A program made the translations under genes and the position numbers. A stretch of 64,000 bases of DNA from Nocardioides potassii (GTDB lineage Bacteria > Actinomycetota > Actinomycetes > Propionibacteriales > Nocardioidaceae): the NCBI RefSeq assembly GCF_021648885.1, contig NZ_JAKJHZ010000005.1, positions 682,001 to 746,000 of the forward strand, read 5' to 3'. Positions 40,222 through 50,106 of the stretch are shown piece by piece (position 1 is the first letter of the stretch; each line of letters starts with the position of its first letter). A model generated the notes under the pieces. The model did not search any database. It had not been told where the DNA came from and saw only the letters and a list, made by a program, of their open reading frames with translations.

Positions 40222-42936
40222 GTGCCCGACAAGAGTGACACCGTGACCGACCGGACCCGGCCCCGCCTCCTCCTGCTGGACGGGCACTCGCTGGCCTACC
40301 GCGCGTTCTTCGCGCTGCCGGTGGAGAACTTCGCCACGGCCACCGGCCAGCACACCAACGCGGTCTTCGGCTTCACCTCGATGCTGGTCAATGTCATCCG
40401 CGACGAGCAGCCGACCCACATCGCGGTCGCCTTCGACAAGTCGCGCCAGACCTTTCGGCTCGAGGAGTACGGGGACTACAAGGCCAAGCGCAACAAGACC
40501 CCCGACGAGTTCAGCAGCCAGCTGCCGCTGATCCGTCGCCTGCTCGACGCGCTGCGCATCCAGCACCTCGTGATGGACGGCTACGAGGCCGACGACATCA
40601 TCGCCACGCTCACCACGCAGGGTCTCGCGGAGGGCATGGAGGTCCTGATCATGACCGGCGACCGCGACTCCATCCAGCTCGTCACCGACGACTCGACGGT
40701 GCTCTACACCCTGCGCGGCGTGAGCGAGCTGGCCCGCTTCACCCCGGCCGCCGTCGAGGAGAAGTACGGCGTCCCGCCGCACCGCTACCCCGAGCTCGCG
40801 GCGATCGTGGGGGAGACCTCCGACAACCTGCCCGGTGTGCCGGGCGTCGGCCAGGGCTACGCCGCGAAGTGGATCAACCAGTTCGACGGGCTCGACAACG
40901 TCATCGCCCGCGCCGACGAGATCACCGGCAAGAAGGGGGAGGCGCTGCGCGCCCACCTCGGTGACGTGATCCGCAACCGCCGGCTCAACGCACTGGTCCG
41001 TGACCTCGCCCTGCCGGTCCGTCCGGACGGCCTCGTCCGCCAGCCGTGGGACCGCACCGAGGGACTGGAGCTGCTCGACGAGCTGGAGTTCCGCGGCGAG
41101 CTGCGCAGCCGGCTGCTCGAGACCATCGACCCCGACCCGGGCGAGACCCTCGAGGCGGAGTCGGGCTTCGAGCTCGACGGCCGGCGCCTGGGGCCCGGCG
41201 AGGCGGCGGCGTGGCTCGGCGAGCACGCCCCGGCGGGCGAGCGCGTGGGCGTCGCGGTCCAGGGCAGCTGGCGGGCCGGCACCGGCGAGGTGGTGTCCCT
41301 GGCGGTGGCCACCTCCGAGGGGACGGCGGCATGGATCGACGTCGCGGACATCGGGCCCGAGGACGACGCGGCGGTCGCCGCGTGGCTCGCCGACCCCGAT
41401 CGTCCCAAGGCCCTCCACGACGCCAACGGTCCGAGCCTGGCGCTCGCCGCGCGGGGCTGGCAGCTCGCCGGGCTCGTGGTCGACACCGCTCTCGCCGCCT
41501 ACCTCGTGCAGCCTGACCAGCGCTCCTACGACCTCGCCGACCTGACCCTGCGCTACCTCAAGCGCGAGCTGCGCCAGGACACCGCCGACGCCGACCAGCT
41601 CAGCTTCGACGCGATGGACGACACGTCCGCGAGCGACGCCGCGATGCTCACCGCCCGCGCCGTCCTCGACCTGGCCGATGCCCTGGACGGTGCGGTCGAG
41701 GAGCACGGCGGCACCCAGCTCCTGCGCGACGTCGAGCTGCCCCTGATCGGCACGCTCGTGCGGATGGAGCAGGTCGGCATCGCGGTGGACACCGACTACC
41801 TCGAGGGCCTCGAGTCCGATTTCGGCGAGCAGGTCCGCACTGCGGCCAACGACGCCTACGACGTCATCGGCAAGGAGATCAACCTCGGCTCGCCCAAGCA
41901 GCTGCAGGTCGTCCTCTTCGACGAGCTCGACATGCCGAAGACCAAGCGGACGAAGACCGGCTACACGACCGATGCCGATGCCCTGCAGGCGCTCTACGAC
42001 AAGACCGAGCACCCGTTCCTCCAGCACCTGCTGCGTCACCGCGACGTGATCCGGCTGCGCCAGACGGTCGAGGGACTGCTCAAGACCGTCGCCTCCGACG
42101 GGCGCATCCACACCACCTACAACCAGATCATCGCCGCCACGGGACGCCTCTCCAGCACCGACCCCAACCTGCAGAACATCCCGATCCGCACCGAGGCGGG
42201 GCGTCGGATCCGCGAGGCGTTCGTGGTCGGTGAGGGCAACGAGTCGCTGATGACGGCCGACTACAGCCAGGTCGAGATGCGGATCATGGCGCACCTGTCG
42301 GAGGACGCGCTGCTGATCGAGGCCTTCCGGTCGGGCCAGGACTTCCACTCGATCACGGCTGCCCGCGTGTTCGGCGTCGACGCCGACGCGGTGAGCGTCG
42401 AGCAGCGCGCCAAGATCAAGGCGATGAACTACGGACTGGCCTACGGGTTGTCGGCGTTCGGCCTGTCCCAGCAGCTCAAGATCGACACGTCCGAGGCACG
42501 CGGGCTGATGGACGAGTACTTCGAGACCTTCGGTGGGGTCCGCGACTACCTCGGCGGCATCGTCGACGAGGCGCGGAAGTCCGGCTTCACCGAGACCATC
42601 CTCGGTCGCCGCCGCTACCTGCCCGACCTCACGAGCGACAACCGCCAGCGACGCGACACGGCCGAGCGGATGGCGCTCAACGCGCCCATCCAGGGCTCGG
42701 CCGCCGACCTGGTCAAGGTCGCGATGCTCGGCGTCGAGCGCGCGCTCACCGACCAGGGGCTCCGCTCACGGATGCTGCTGCAGGTGCACGACGAGCTGGT
42801 GTTCGAGGTCGCGCCCGGCGAGGGCGACGCGCTGGCCGAGCTGGTGCGCACGGAGATGGGCGGCGCCGCCGACCTGCTCGTCCCGCTCGACGTGTCGATC
42901 GGCACCGGCCGCAGCTGGCACGACGCGGCTCACTGA
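40222..42936 (+). CDS. polA: DNA polymerase I
   Basis: Repair and Okazaki-fragment polymerase, 904 aa. The 5' nuclease domain (residues 10-290) has LLLDGHSLAYRAF, MTGDRDSIQLV and GVPGVGQGYAAKWI. The 3'-5' exonuclease region (about 310-500) lacks the catalytic acids of E. coli PolI: the expected D-x-E site is V-Q-G-S, and KALHDANG stands where NLKYD is expected. Proofreading is therefore predicted to be lost, as in other actinobacterial PolA. The polymerase domain is complete: motif A DYSQVEMRI, motif B RAKIKAMNYGLAYG, motif C QVHDELVFE. Its stop overlaps that of the convergent flippase gene. Confidence 0.97.
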   Translation: MPDKSDTVTDRTRPRLLLLDGHSLAYRAFFALPVENFATATGQHTNAVFGFTSMLVNVIRDEQPTHIAVAFDKSRQTFRLEEYGDYKAKRNKTPDEFSSQLPLIRRLLDALRIQHLVMDGYEADDIIATLTTQGLAEGMEVLIMTGDRDSIQLVTDDSTVLYTLRGVSELARFTPAAVEEKYGVPPHRYPELAAIVGETSDNLPGVPGVGQGYAAKWINQFDGLDNVIARADEITGKKGEALRAHLGDVIRNRRLNALVRDLALPVRPDGLVRQPWDRTEGLELLDELEFRGELRSRLLETIDPDPGETLEAESGFELDGRRLGPGEAAAWLGEHAPAGERVGVAVQGSWRAGTGEVVSLAVATSEGTAAWIDVADIGPEDDAAVAAWLADPDRPKALHDANGPSLALAARGWQLAGLVVDTALAAYLVQPDQRSYDLADLTLRYLKRELRQDTADADQLSFDAMDDTSASDAAMLTARAVLDLADALDGAVEEHGGTQLLRDVELPLIGTLVRMEQVGIAVDTDYLEGLESDFGEQVRTAANDAYDVIGKEINLGSPKQLQVVLFDELDMPKTKRTKTGYTTDADALQALYDKTEHPFLQHLLRHRDVIRLRQTVEGLLKTVASDGRIHTTYNQIIAATGRLSSTDPNLQNIPIRTEAGRRIREAFVVGEGNESLMTADYSQVEMRIMAHLSEDALLIEAFRSGQDFHSITAARVFGVDADAVSVEQRAKIKAMNYGLAYGLSAFGLSQQLKIDTSEARGLMDEYFETFGGVRDYLGGIVDEARKSGFTETILGRRRYLPDLTSDNRQRRDTAERMALNAPIQGSAADLVKVAMLGVERALTDQGLRSRMLLQVHDELVFEVAPGEGDALAELVRTEMGGAADLLVPLDVSIGTGRSWHDAAH

Positions 42937-44198
42937 GCCGCGGCCGCGCTCCCTTCCGCCCCGTCCGTCGGCACGGGGTCCGACCGGCGTGCGATCCGCA
43001 GGCTGACCACGGTCAGCACCGCGAGCAGTGTCGCGTCGACGGCCACCGCGACCGTGACCAGGCCTGCGACCGAGTCGGCCGTCAGCCCCAGGACGACGAG
43101 GGCCGCGAGCGCACCCCACACCAGCAGGACCGCTCGGCGGCCCTGTCGCGCCACGACGGCGTACACCTGGAGCTGCAGCATGGCGAGCACCGTGCCGAGC
43201 ATCGCGAACACCCACAGCAGGTCCTCGACCTCGGCGAAGTCCGCACCACCGACGAACACCATCGCCACGGGCGACAGGAGTCGTGCCGCCGCGGTGGCGA
43301 CGACACCGAGCGCCCCGATGGCGAGGAGGCTGCGGAGCAGGGCACGCCGACGGCTGTCCGGCGTGGCCATGTCGGGGAACACGACGATGACGACGAACTG
43401 CGGCAGGAAGAGCATCACCTTCGTCATGATCAGCCCGGCCGCGTAGAGCCCGGCGTCGTGCTCGGGCAGGACCCGGCGCGCGAGCACCACGTCGAGGCTG
43501 GAGAGGGCGAAGAAGGCCAGCAGCACCTGGGCGTTGCTGATGCTCTCGCTGAGCATCGATCGCGCCGAGTGCTCGGGGGCGTCGGTCTCGGGGACGCGTC
43601 GGTCGCGCAGCACCCACCAGCCCACGGCGACCGGGAAGAGGAAGCCGATGGCCACACCGAGGATGGCGCTGGTCGCGGTCGGTCGCCACAGGATGATGGC
43701 CGTGCCCACCAGCAGCCGCGGGACGCCCTGGGCGAGCAGGAAGCACGAGAGCGCACCCCAGCGCCGCTCGCCCTGGAGGATGCCGGCCTGTCCTCCCGCG
43801 AGCGTCAACGGGACGGTCGCGACGGCGACCACCGTGGCGGTGCCGAGGTCGTCGAGGTTGAGGAGCGCGTCGATCGCCGGGATCAGCAGGCAGAGCACGA
43901 GGCCCACCGCGAGCGCCACCTTCGTGGTGAGCGCGAGGATGGTGTGCTCGACGGCCGCGACCTGGCTGCGATCCACGGCGATGCGGCGAGCGGCCGTGGC
44001 CTGCAGGCCGAGCGCCACGACCTGCACCACGATCAGGAGGCTGAGGCAGGCGACGAACGCGCCGTACTGGCTGGGCCCGATGACCCGCGCAGCCACGATG
44101 GTGAAGCCGTAGGTGGCCACGTTCATCACGCTGGTGGCCGCGGCGACCGTGCTCCCGCTGGAGGAGCGCGCTGCTGGTGCGCTGTCCCGGGCCGTCAC
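42930..44198 (-). CDS. Polysaccharide flippase-like membrane protein (MOP/Wzx superfamily)
   Basis: Probably flips a lipid-linked sugar unit across the membrane. The 422-aa protein has 11-12 hydrophobic segments and the N-terminal pattern of Wzx-type exporters (VAAATSVMNVATYGFTIVAARVIGPSQYGAF, with G-P-x-x-Y-G). The frame is open far upstream. I chose the GTG of VTARDSAPA because it starts just before the conserved region, although no strong ribosome-binding site is visible. It overlaps the polA stop by 7 bp and opens the envelope-glycan block. Confidence 0.83.
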   Translation of the reverse strand: MTARDSAPAARSSSGSTVAAATSVMNVATYGFTIVAARVIGPSQYGAFVACLSLLIVVQVVALGLQATAARRIAVDRSQVAAVEHTILALTTKVALAVGLVLCLLIPAIDALLNLDDLGTATVVAVATVPLTLAGGQAGILQGERRWGALSCFLLAQGVPRLLVGTAIILWRPTATSAILGVAIGFLFPVAVGWWVLRDRRVPETDAPEHSARSMLSESISNAQVLLAFFALSSLDVVLARRVLPEHDAGLYAAGLIMTKVMLFLPQFVVIVVFPDMATPDSRRRALLRSLLAIGALGVVATAAARLLSPVAMVFVGGADFAEVEDLLWVFAMLGTVLAMLQLQVYAVVARQGRRAVLLVWGALAALVVLGLTADSVAGLVTVAVAVDATLLAVLTVVSLRIARRSDPVPTDGAEGSAAAAQ

Positions 44199-44248
44199 CC
44201 GCGTGATCCTAGGTGCGCGGCAGGCGGGCCACGACAGGCAGCCCGGTC

Positions 44249-44968
44249 TCAGTAGGGGTCGGCCGTGTCGCGGTGGCCCAGGAGCGCCGCTGCCGGGCGC
44301 AGCCGCAGCCGCAGCAGGACCTTCACCAGGAGGTTGCGCGCGAACCACGGGAGCTCGCCCACCACCCGCAACCGGTCGCCGACCGAGGGCGTCGCCACCT
44401 CGAAGCGGGCCAGCGAGCCGGTCCGCCCGACGTACCTGTGGCGACGGGTGGCCGTCTGGTCGCGCAGCAGGGCGAGCGTCACCCCCAGCGACGAGAAGGC
44501 GTCGTGCACGAGGACCGTGTCGCCGGGCTGGAGGAACGCGCTCCACCGGAGGTCGTCGAGGCACGACCACATGTCGTGCTTGCCGTCGACGTAGACGAGG
44601 CGTACGCCGTCGTCCCACGCCGTCCGGACGTCCCGGCTGGTCGCCACGCGCACGTCGACGTTGCCCTCCACCCCGGCGGCGGCGAGGTGGTCCCGGAAGC
44701 GTTGCTCGGTGTCCGGGCGGCCGTAGCGCCAGTCGTCCGGGAAGGGGTCGATGGCCGTGACGGCCGCACCGGTCGACGCGAGCACGATCGTCGAGCGACC
44801 GAGGTGGCTGCCGATCTCGACCACGCGGCCCGGCGCCACCGCCGACGCGGCGCGGTGGAGGTCACGCGCCTGCGCCTCGGTGAGCCACCCGTCCACGGTG
44901 CGGGCGACCCGCCAGGCCGCGTCGAACGAGGCGTCGCGTGGCGTCCGGTCGGGCACCCGGCACAGCAT
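44249..44968 (-). CDS. Class I SAM-dependent methyltransferase
   Basis: A 239-aa protein with the SAM-binding strand-loop VVEIGSHLGRSTIVLAS (about residue 45-60), acidic residue after beta-2 (AIDPFPDD) and YVDGKHD, the pattern of the Methyltransf_24 family found in polysaccharide and glycopeptidolipid clusters. The C-terminus is basic and hydrophobic (VKVLLRLRLRPAAALLG) and may be membrane-associated. It starts only 11 bp from the divergent membrane protein gene. The acceptor is probably a sugar of the local glycan, inferred from context only. Confidence 0.8.
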   Translation of the reverse strand: MLCRVPDRTPRDASFDAAWRVARTVDGWLTEAQARDLHRAASAVAPGRVVEIGSHLGRSTIVLASTGAAVTAIDPFPDDWRYGRPDTEQRFRDHLAAAGVEGNVDVRVATSRDVRTAWDDGVRLVYVDGKHDMWSCLDDLRWSAFLQPGDTVLVHDAFSSLGVTLALLRDQTATRRHRYVGRTGSLARFEVATPSVGDRLRVVGELPWFARNLLVKVLLRLRLRPAAALLGHRDTADPY

Positions 44969-44979
44969 AGGGTGGGCCG
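44968..44979 (+). promoter_or_regulatory. Leaderless -10 box overlapping the divergent start codon
   Basis: TAGGGT (44968-44973) is 6 nt before the GTG at 44980. Its first base is also the first base of the ATG of the divergent methyltransferase gene (44966-44968), so the two genes cannot share the DNA without interference. Confidence 0.5.
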
Positions 44980-46704
44980 GTGGCGCCGGCGCGGATGGTG
45001 AGCAGGCGGTCGTGGCAGGACTGGCTGGTCGTCGGGTGGCCGCTCGTCCTCTCCGTCGTGCTGGTCCTGCCGTTGCTCGTCCGTGGCGGGTACCCGCTGG
45101 CGCGCGACCTCGTGTTCGTGCCACGCCAGCCCTTCACCGACGCCACGTGGGGGCTCGGCGACGTCGCCCCGCGCGCCGTGCCGCTCGACGCGGTGGTGGC
45201 GACCCTCACGCACGTCGTCGACGGCGGTGTCCTCGCCCGGATCGTCCTGCCCGGGAGCGTGGCACTGCTGGGCTGGGGGGTGGCACGGCTGCTCGCCCCT
45301 TGGGGGCGGACCGCGCAGCTCGCCGGCTCGGGCTTCGCGGTCTGGAACGCCTTCGTGGTCGAACGCCTCGCGCTCGGCCAGTGGGCACTGGTGCTGGGCT
45401 GCGCCGCCCTCCCGTGGCTCGTGGACGCTGCGATGCGCTACCGGAGGGACGGTCGTCGCGTCGACCTGGCAGCAGCGATCGCGTGGACCGCGCTCGCCTC
45501 GCTGACCCCGACGGGTGGCCTGCTCGCCCTCGCGGGGCTGGTGGCGGCCGTCGCCCCGCACGTACGTCGTCTCGGGCTGCTGCTCCTCGGCGGGGTGCTG
45601 CTTCAGGCGCCGTGGGTGGTGGCCGCGGTGACGGGGCCGTCGGGGTCGGTCTCGGACGCGGCCGGGGTCGCGGCGTTCGCACCGGACACCGGGTCGCCGT
45701 ACGGACCGGTCGTGGCACTCCTCGGCCTGGGCGGCATCTGGGACGCCCGGTCGGAGCCTGCGAGCCGGACGACCTGGTTCGCCGTGGTCGCAGCGGTGCT
45801 GGTCGTGGGCATCCTGCTGGCCGGGGTGCCCGCGCTCCGTCGCGCGTGGGGGACCGGCGACACGCTCCGCTGGGTGGTCCTCGCCGCGGTCCCGGCGGCT
45901 GGAGCGCTGGCGGCCGCCACGCCGTGGGGGAGCGACGTCCTGGTCCGGATGGTCGAGACGCTCCCGGGAGCGGGGCTGCTGCGCGACACCCAGAAGCTAC
46001 TGGTGCCCGCGGCCGTGCTGGCGGCTGCGGCCTTCGGCGCAGTGGCAGGTCGTGTGCACCGGGCCCTCTCGGGGGACGCCCGGCCCCTCGCGGCGCTCGT
46101 CCTGGTCGTGACGCCGGTCCTGCTGCTCCCGGACGCCACGACCCAGAGCTGGCCCACCGTGTCACCGGTCAAGCTCCCCGGCGACCTCGACCGCGCGGCC
46201 GACGTCCTGGCGGGGCAGCGTGGCATCGTCGTGACGCTCCCGTGGCGGGCCTATCGCGCCTTCGACTGGACGGGACCGGGACAGACCGCGTCCGACCCCG
46301 CCCTGCGGATGTTCGACGCAGAGGTAGTCACGAGCGACTCCCTGCAGGTCGGGTCGGTGCTCGTGCCGGGGGAGAGCCCGCTGGCGGCCGACATCGGACG
46401 CGCACTCGAGGAGGGACCGCCGGCCGCCACGCTGCCGGGACTGGGGGTGGGTTGGGTCGTGCGCTACCCCGACGATCCCGACGCCGCGCAGGTGGACACC
46501 ACCGGGCTCGAGGAGGTGCTTGCGACCTCGTCGATCGAGGTCTTCCGAGTGCCCGGCGCGAGGCCCGGCACCGTCACCGAGGACACCGGGCGGAGGACGG
46601 CCGTGTGGTCCGCACACCTCCTGGCCCTGCTCGTCGTCGCCGCCGCGCTCGCGACCCGCATCGTGGCGCGCCGAGAGCGAGACGTGCGCGCCGACGTGGG
46701 GTAA
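44980..46704 (+). CDS. Polytopic membrane protein, possibly AftD-related (DUF3367-like)
   Basis: A 574-aa membrane protein with a large N-terminal helical region (about ten segments to residue 370), a soluble region and a final C-terminal helix (AVWSAHLLALLVVAAALATRIV). The layout, the ARDLVFVP loop and the following DUF2613-like gene resemble mycobacterial aftD and its neighbour Rv0236A. It is much shorter than AftD (about 1400 aa), lacking the large carbohydrate-binding part. A glycosyltransferase-C role in envelope glycan assembly is inferred, not shown. Predicted leaderless start. Confidence 0.6.
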   Translation: MAPARMVSRRSWQDWLVVGWPLVLSVVLVLPLLVRGGYPLARDLVFVPRQPFTDATWGLGDVAPRAVPLDAVVATLTHVVDGGVLARIVLPGSVALLGWGVARLLAPWGRTAQLAGSGFAVWNAFVVERLALGQWALVLGCAALPWLVDAAMRYRRDGRRVDLAAAIAWTALASLTPTGGLLALAGLVAAVAPHVRRLGLLLLGGVLLQAPWVVAAVTGPSGSVSDAAGVAAFAPDTGSPYGPVVALLGLGGIWDARSEPASRTTWFAVVAAVLVVGILLAGVPALRRAWGTGDTLRWVVLAAVPAAGALAAATPWGSDVLVRMVETLPGAGLLRDTQKLLVPAAVLAAAAFGAVAGRVHRALSGDARPLAALVLVVTPVLLLPDATTQSWPTVSPVKLPGDLDRAADVLAGQRGIVVTLPWRAYRAFDWTGPGQTASDPALRMFDAEVVTSDSLQVGSVLVPGESPLAADIGRALEEGPPAATLPGLGVGWVVRYPDDPDAAQVDTTGLEEVLATSSIEVFRVPGARPGTVTEDTGRRTAVWSAHLLALLVVAAALATRIVARRERDVRADVG

Positions 46705-46740
46705 CCTAACGCCCGGTAACTTCGTCAGAGGGAGATGTCA

Positions 46741-46929
46741 GTGAGCAACACGGGCGACACGGCCAACGCCGGGGGCGGCAGCTTCATCGGCGTCTTCATG
46801 GCCACTGCCATCCCGGCTCTGATCGGCGCGCTGCTGGCCGCGGGTCTCCTCTTCGCCCTGGTCTACAGCCAGACGCAGGGTCCTGACACCAACCCCGCCA
46901 GCAAGGAGATCCTCGTCTACGGCGACTGA
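46741..46929 (+). CDS. Small membrane protein, DUF2613-like
   Basis: A 62-aa protein with one long hydrophobic helix (ATAIPALIGALLAAGLLFALVYSQT) and a short hydrophilic tail. The GTG at 46741 has GAGGGAG 6 nt upstream, better than the ATG two codons earlier. In mycobacteria a DUF2613 protein of this size accompanies aftD, which is the main ground for the call. Its stop overlaps the end of the convergent GT4 gene by 13 bp. Confidence 0.6.
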   Translation: MSNTGDTANAGGGSFIGVFMATAIPALIGALLAAGLLFALVYSQTQGPDTNPASKEILVYGD

Positions 46930-48029
46930 TCGCCTCTCGAGGACACCGACCGGAGCACTGCCTCGGTCGCCAGTGCGCACGACTCCCAGGTGAGCGTGTG
47001 CGCCATCCGACGCGCCGCGTCACCGAGCGCCGCCCGCCGCGGCGCATCGCCCAGCAGGGCGCCGACCTCGGCCACGAGGTGCTCGAGGTCGCGCACCAGC
47101 ACACCCGTCTCGCCATCGCGGATCGACTCCGTGACCCCGCCGGCCGTCGCGTAGGCCACGCTCGGCGTGCCCTGTGCGCCGGCCTCGGTGACGGCCAGGC
47201 ACCAGCCCTCCTTCACCGACGGCATCACCATCAACCAGGCGCGTGCCACGAGCTCGTCGCGCCGGACGTCGTCGACGTGGCCGTGGAACGTCACCCGGTC
47301 GAGCACGTCGAGGTCGCGGGCGGCCGTGACCAGCTCGTCGTGCCACCACCCCTCGCCGACGACGTCGAGGTGCAGGTCGGGCCTCTGGTGGCGCAGGCGG
47401 TGCACCACTGTGAAGGCGTGCTCGATCTGCTTGTGCGGGACGAGCCGCGACAGCACCACCAGCCGGGCGGTGGGTGACGTGGGCGCGGCGGGCGTCGCCG
47501 GCACGCCGACCAGCCCGTTGCGGACCACCGAGACGGTCGACGGGTCGATGCCGATCGCCGCCAGGTCGCGCGCCGAGGAGTCGGAGACCGTGAGGAAGGG
47601 CCGCCCCCGGTAGAGCCGCGGCACGACCCGGCTCTCCGCGAACCACCCGATCCGACCCGCGAGACCGGGGTAGATGATGCGCCACTGCTCGGCGTGGACG
47701 TGGTGCACGAGCGCCACCACGCCTCGTCGCCGTACGAGCGGCGAGGCGAACGGCAAGCCGTTGATGACGTCGACGACCACGTCGACGTCGCGCCGGTGTC
47801 GCACCAGCCACGCCAGGCCCCAGAGGTAGACCGACAGCCGGCCACCGAGGCGGCGCAGCCGTACGCCGTCCCTGAGCTCGCGCGGCGCCGATCCGGGGTG
47901 CCGGGCGCAGAGCAGCGTGACGTCGTGGCCGCGGGCGACCAGCTCGCGCCCGACGGACTCCACGAAGACCTCCGAGCCACCCCCGTCCGGGTGCGACGTG
48001 TCGCGCCAGGTCAGGACGGCGATCCGCAC
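46917..48029 (-). CDS. GT4 family glycosyltransferase
   Basis: A 370-aa GT-B enzyme. N-terminal MRIAVLTWRDTSHPDGGGSE is the acceptor-side glycine loop. The donor-binding part has LVVLSRLVPHKQIE, and the E-x7-E motif reads PSVKEGWCLAVTEAGAQGTP. It is cytoplasmic and probably adds a hexose to a lipid-linked glycan. The GTG start lies 1 bp after the stop of the upstream membrane protein gene, so three minus-strand genes (51572 to 46917) form one operon. Confidence 0.88.
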   Translation of the reverse strand: MRIAVLTWRDTSHPDGGGSEVFVESVGRELVARGHDVTLLCARHPGSAPRELRDGVRLRRLGGRLSVYLWGLAWLVRHRRDVDVVVDVINGLPFASPLVRRRGVVALVHHVHAEQWRIIYPGLAGRIGWFAESRVVPRLYRGRPFLTVSDSSARDLAAIGIDPSTVSVVRNGLVGVPATPAAPTSPTARLVVLSRLVPHKQIEHAFTVVHRLRHQRPDLHLDVVGEGWWHDELVTAARDLDVLDRVTFHGHVDDVRRDELVARAWLMVMPSVKEGWCLAVTEAGAQGTPSVAYATAGGVTESIRDGETGVLVRDLEHLVAEVGALLGDAPRRAALGDAARRMAHTLTWESCALATEAVLRSVSSRGDQSP

Positions 48030-48030
48030 C

Positions 48031-50106
48031 TCAGCCCCCGTCGGTCGCCAGACCGGCGCGCGCCGCGAGCCGCTCGCACAGCGGGATGGGCAGGCCGAGC
48101 TCGGGGGTCACGCTCAGCCCGTGCGCGGCGAGCTCGGACTCCGACCAGGCGTCCTCGGTGAGCGCCGGAAGGGAGTCCCAGTCGTCGTTGAAGTAGACGG
48201 ACTCGGTGTAGCCGAAGGGGCCGCCCGGCGTGGTCTGGATCTCGTAGTAGCCGAGGTCGAGCAGGTTGCGGACGCCGATCGCGAACTTGCCGTCGGTCGG
48301 GATCTCGAACGCATCTCCGCGGACGAGCTCGTCGTCCTTGTAGAGGAGCGGGCGGACCAGCCGGTCCTCGCGCACGTCGAGCCACACCGACTGCCGCCGC
48401 GTGCCGGTGATGTCCATGATCTTGACCTTGCCGGGCACCAGGTCGCCGGTCACCTCGAAACGCCAGACCCGGTCACGTTCCTCGACCGGCACCCACGGCT
48501 CGTACTGGTCGCCGGTGTGGAGGTAGAGCGCCTCGCAGTCGCCACGGATCGCCAGGTCGTCGGTGCTGCCACCCTCCGGCAGGCCGTCGACCTGGCTGAT
48601 CAGGCGGTCCTGGGCGCCGGGGGTGAGGTCGGCCTGGAGCGAGACGTAGCGCTGCAGCGGCTCGCCGCGGTGGAGGGAGGCCGCCATGAAGAGGCCGATG
48701 GCCATCTGGGCGAGGATCGCGAAGACCATGCCGAACGCGAGGAACCCGGTCACCGGGGCGAACCAGCGCCGCCGGGTCGTCACGAACCTGGCGAGCAACG
48801 CCGTCCCGATCGCGCCGCCGAGCACCATCGCCGGGACGAAGTCGCTCGAGTAGCGGGTGGAGTAGTAGCCGTAGGTCATCACGCCACCGGTGCACAGCAC
48901 GCTCGCGACCAGCGGCACCCGCAGGCGAGCGACGACCGGGTCGCGCCGTGGCCAGAAGGCGACGACGACAGCGAGGAGCAGGAGGAGCATGAAGATCCAC
49001 ATGAATCCGGTGACGCTGCCGGTGCGATAGGCCTGGTCGACGAAGGCGCCGTTGTAGGGCTTCGCCGGCCGTGCGGGCAGGGTGATCCACGGGAAGTAGT
49101 CGGTGAAACGGATGCCGTCGGGTCGCAGGTAGGCCATGAACGACGTGGTGAAGAACTGCGGTCCGCTGAGCGTGCCGCCGTTGGCCGCCAGCGCCGCCTG
49201 GCGCTGCTCGTTGACCTGGGTCCACACCTGGTCCTTGAGCGGGAACATGTAGATCGCGTCGAACTTGTAGAGGTTGAGGGCGATCGAGGCGCACAGCGGC
49301 CCGACTCCGGCCAGCACGATGCGCCACCAGAGGGCGCGGTGCTCGGCGCTGAAGGGCCGGAACCGCACCAGCAGGCCCAGGCCGATGGCTCCCAGGCAGA
49401 TCGCCCACCCCTCGGTCGTCCGGCACCCCACGGTGACCAGGGCGAAGACCGCGAGCCAGAACACGGTGTGGGTCGACGGGGCCAGGCAGGTGCGGACCAT
49501 CCAGTAGAGACCGCCGACGGCTGCAGCCACGGCCCACGTGTAGACCTCGTGGTAGACCCACGGGAGGCTCGCGTCGTAGGTGAGGAAGGTGCCGCCGGTC
49601 CCACCCGCGATGAAGACGGCGGCGAGGATCCCGCTGCGGGCGGTCAGCGGCCGGCCCACGACGTGGTCCATCAGCAGCCAGACCAGCTTGGTGGTCATCA
49701 CCGCCAGCACGATCCATGCGATCGCCATCGACACCAGGGTGAGCTGGTAGTCGAACTCGTGCGTCGTCATCAGCACGGGCAGGCGCAGCAGGGCCGGGAA
49801 CGGCGGGAAGTAGGTGTAGGTCAGCCCGTCGTGGACGAAGCCCTCGATGGCGAGGGTCTGCGGGTCCATGTCGAGGTGGCCGTCGAGGATGGCGCGGGCC
49901 TGGTCGTCGAAGAAGTTCGAGAAGTAGCCGCCTCCCAGCGCCGTACGGCCGATGTCGGTCGACCAGTTCAGCAGCGTCAGGAAGTAGCCCATGCCGCCGA
50001 CCAGCAGGCCGCTGATGGACGCGACGAGCCGGATCCGGGACGAGTGGTCGGCCTCAGCCGGGTGGGAGGGGGTGGTGCTCGGACGGGTGAGGACTGTCGA
50101 GGTCAC
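48031..50106 (-). CDS. GT-C-like polytopic membrane protein
   Basis: A 691-aa protein with about 11 helices in the first 480 residues and a soluble C-terminal domain. The first outside loop carries the adjacent acids typical of GT-C enzymes (SNFFDDQARAILDGHLD). This suggests use of a polyprenyl-phosphate sugar donor, such as the product of the GT2 domain encoded directly upstream. No named family recognised. It starts GTG, overlapping the GT2 gene stop by 4 bp. Confidence 0.72.
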   Translation of the reverse strand: MTSTVLTRPSTTPSHPAEADHSSRIRLVASISGLLVGGMGYFLTLLNWSTDIGRTALGGGYFSNFFDDQARAILDGHLDMDPQTLAIEGFVHDGLTYTYFPPFPALLRLPVLMTTHEFDYQLTLVSMAIAWIVLAVMTTKLVWLLMDHVVGRPLTARSGILAAVFIAGGTGGTFLTYDASLPWVYHEVYTWAVAAAVGGLYWMVRTCLAPSTHTVFWLAVFALVTVGCRTTEGWAICLGAIGLGLLVRFRPFSAEHRALWWRIVLAGVGPLCASIALNLYKFDAIYMFPLKDQVWTQVNEQRQAALAANGGTLSGPQFFTTSFMAYLRPDGIRFTDYFPWITLPARPAKPYNGAFVDQAYRTGSVTGFMWIFMLLLLLAVVVAFWPRRDPVVARLRVPLVASVLCTGGVMTYGYYSTRYSSDFVPAMVLGGAIGTALLARFVTTRRRWFAPVTGFLAFGMVFAILAQMAIGLFMAASLHRGEPLQRYVSLQADLTPGAQDRLISQVDGLPEGGSTDDLAIRGDCEALYLHTGDQYEPWVPVEERDRVWRFEVTGDLVPGKVKIMDITGTRRQSVWLDVREDRLVRPLLYKDDELVRGDAFEIPTDGKFAIGVRNLLDLGYYEIQTTPGGPFGYTESVYFNDDWDSLPALTEDAWSESELAAHGLSVTPELGLPIPLCERLAARAGLATDGG

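Noticed and set aside
40180..42348. Long antisense frame over polA continuous with the thioesterase gene
   Set aside because: Low-complexity shadow composition. The thioesterase domain begins only at 40179, where a good start exists.
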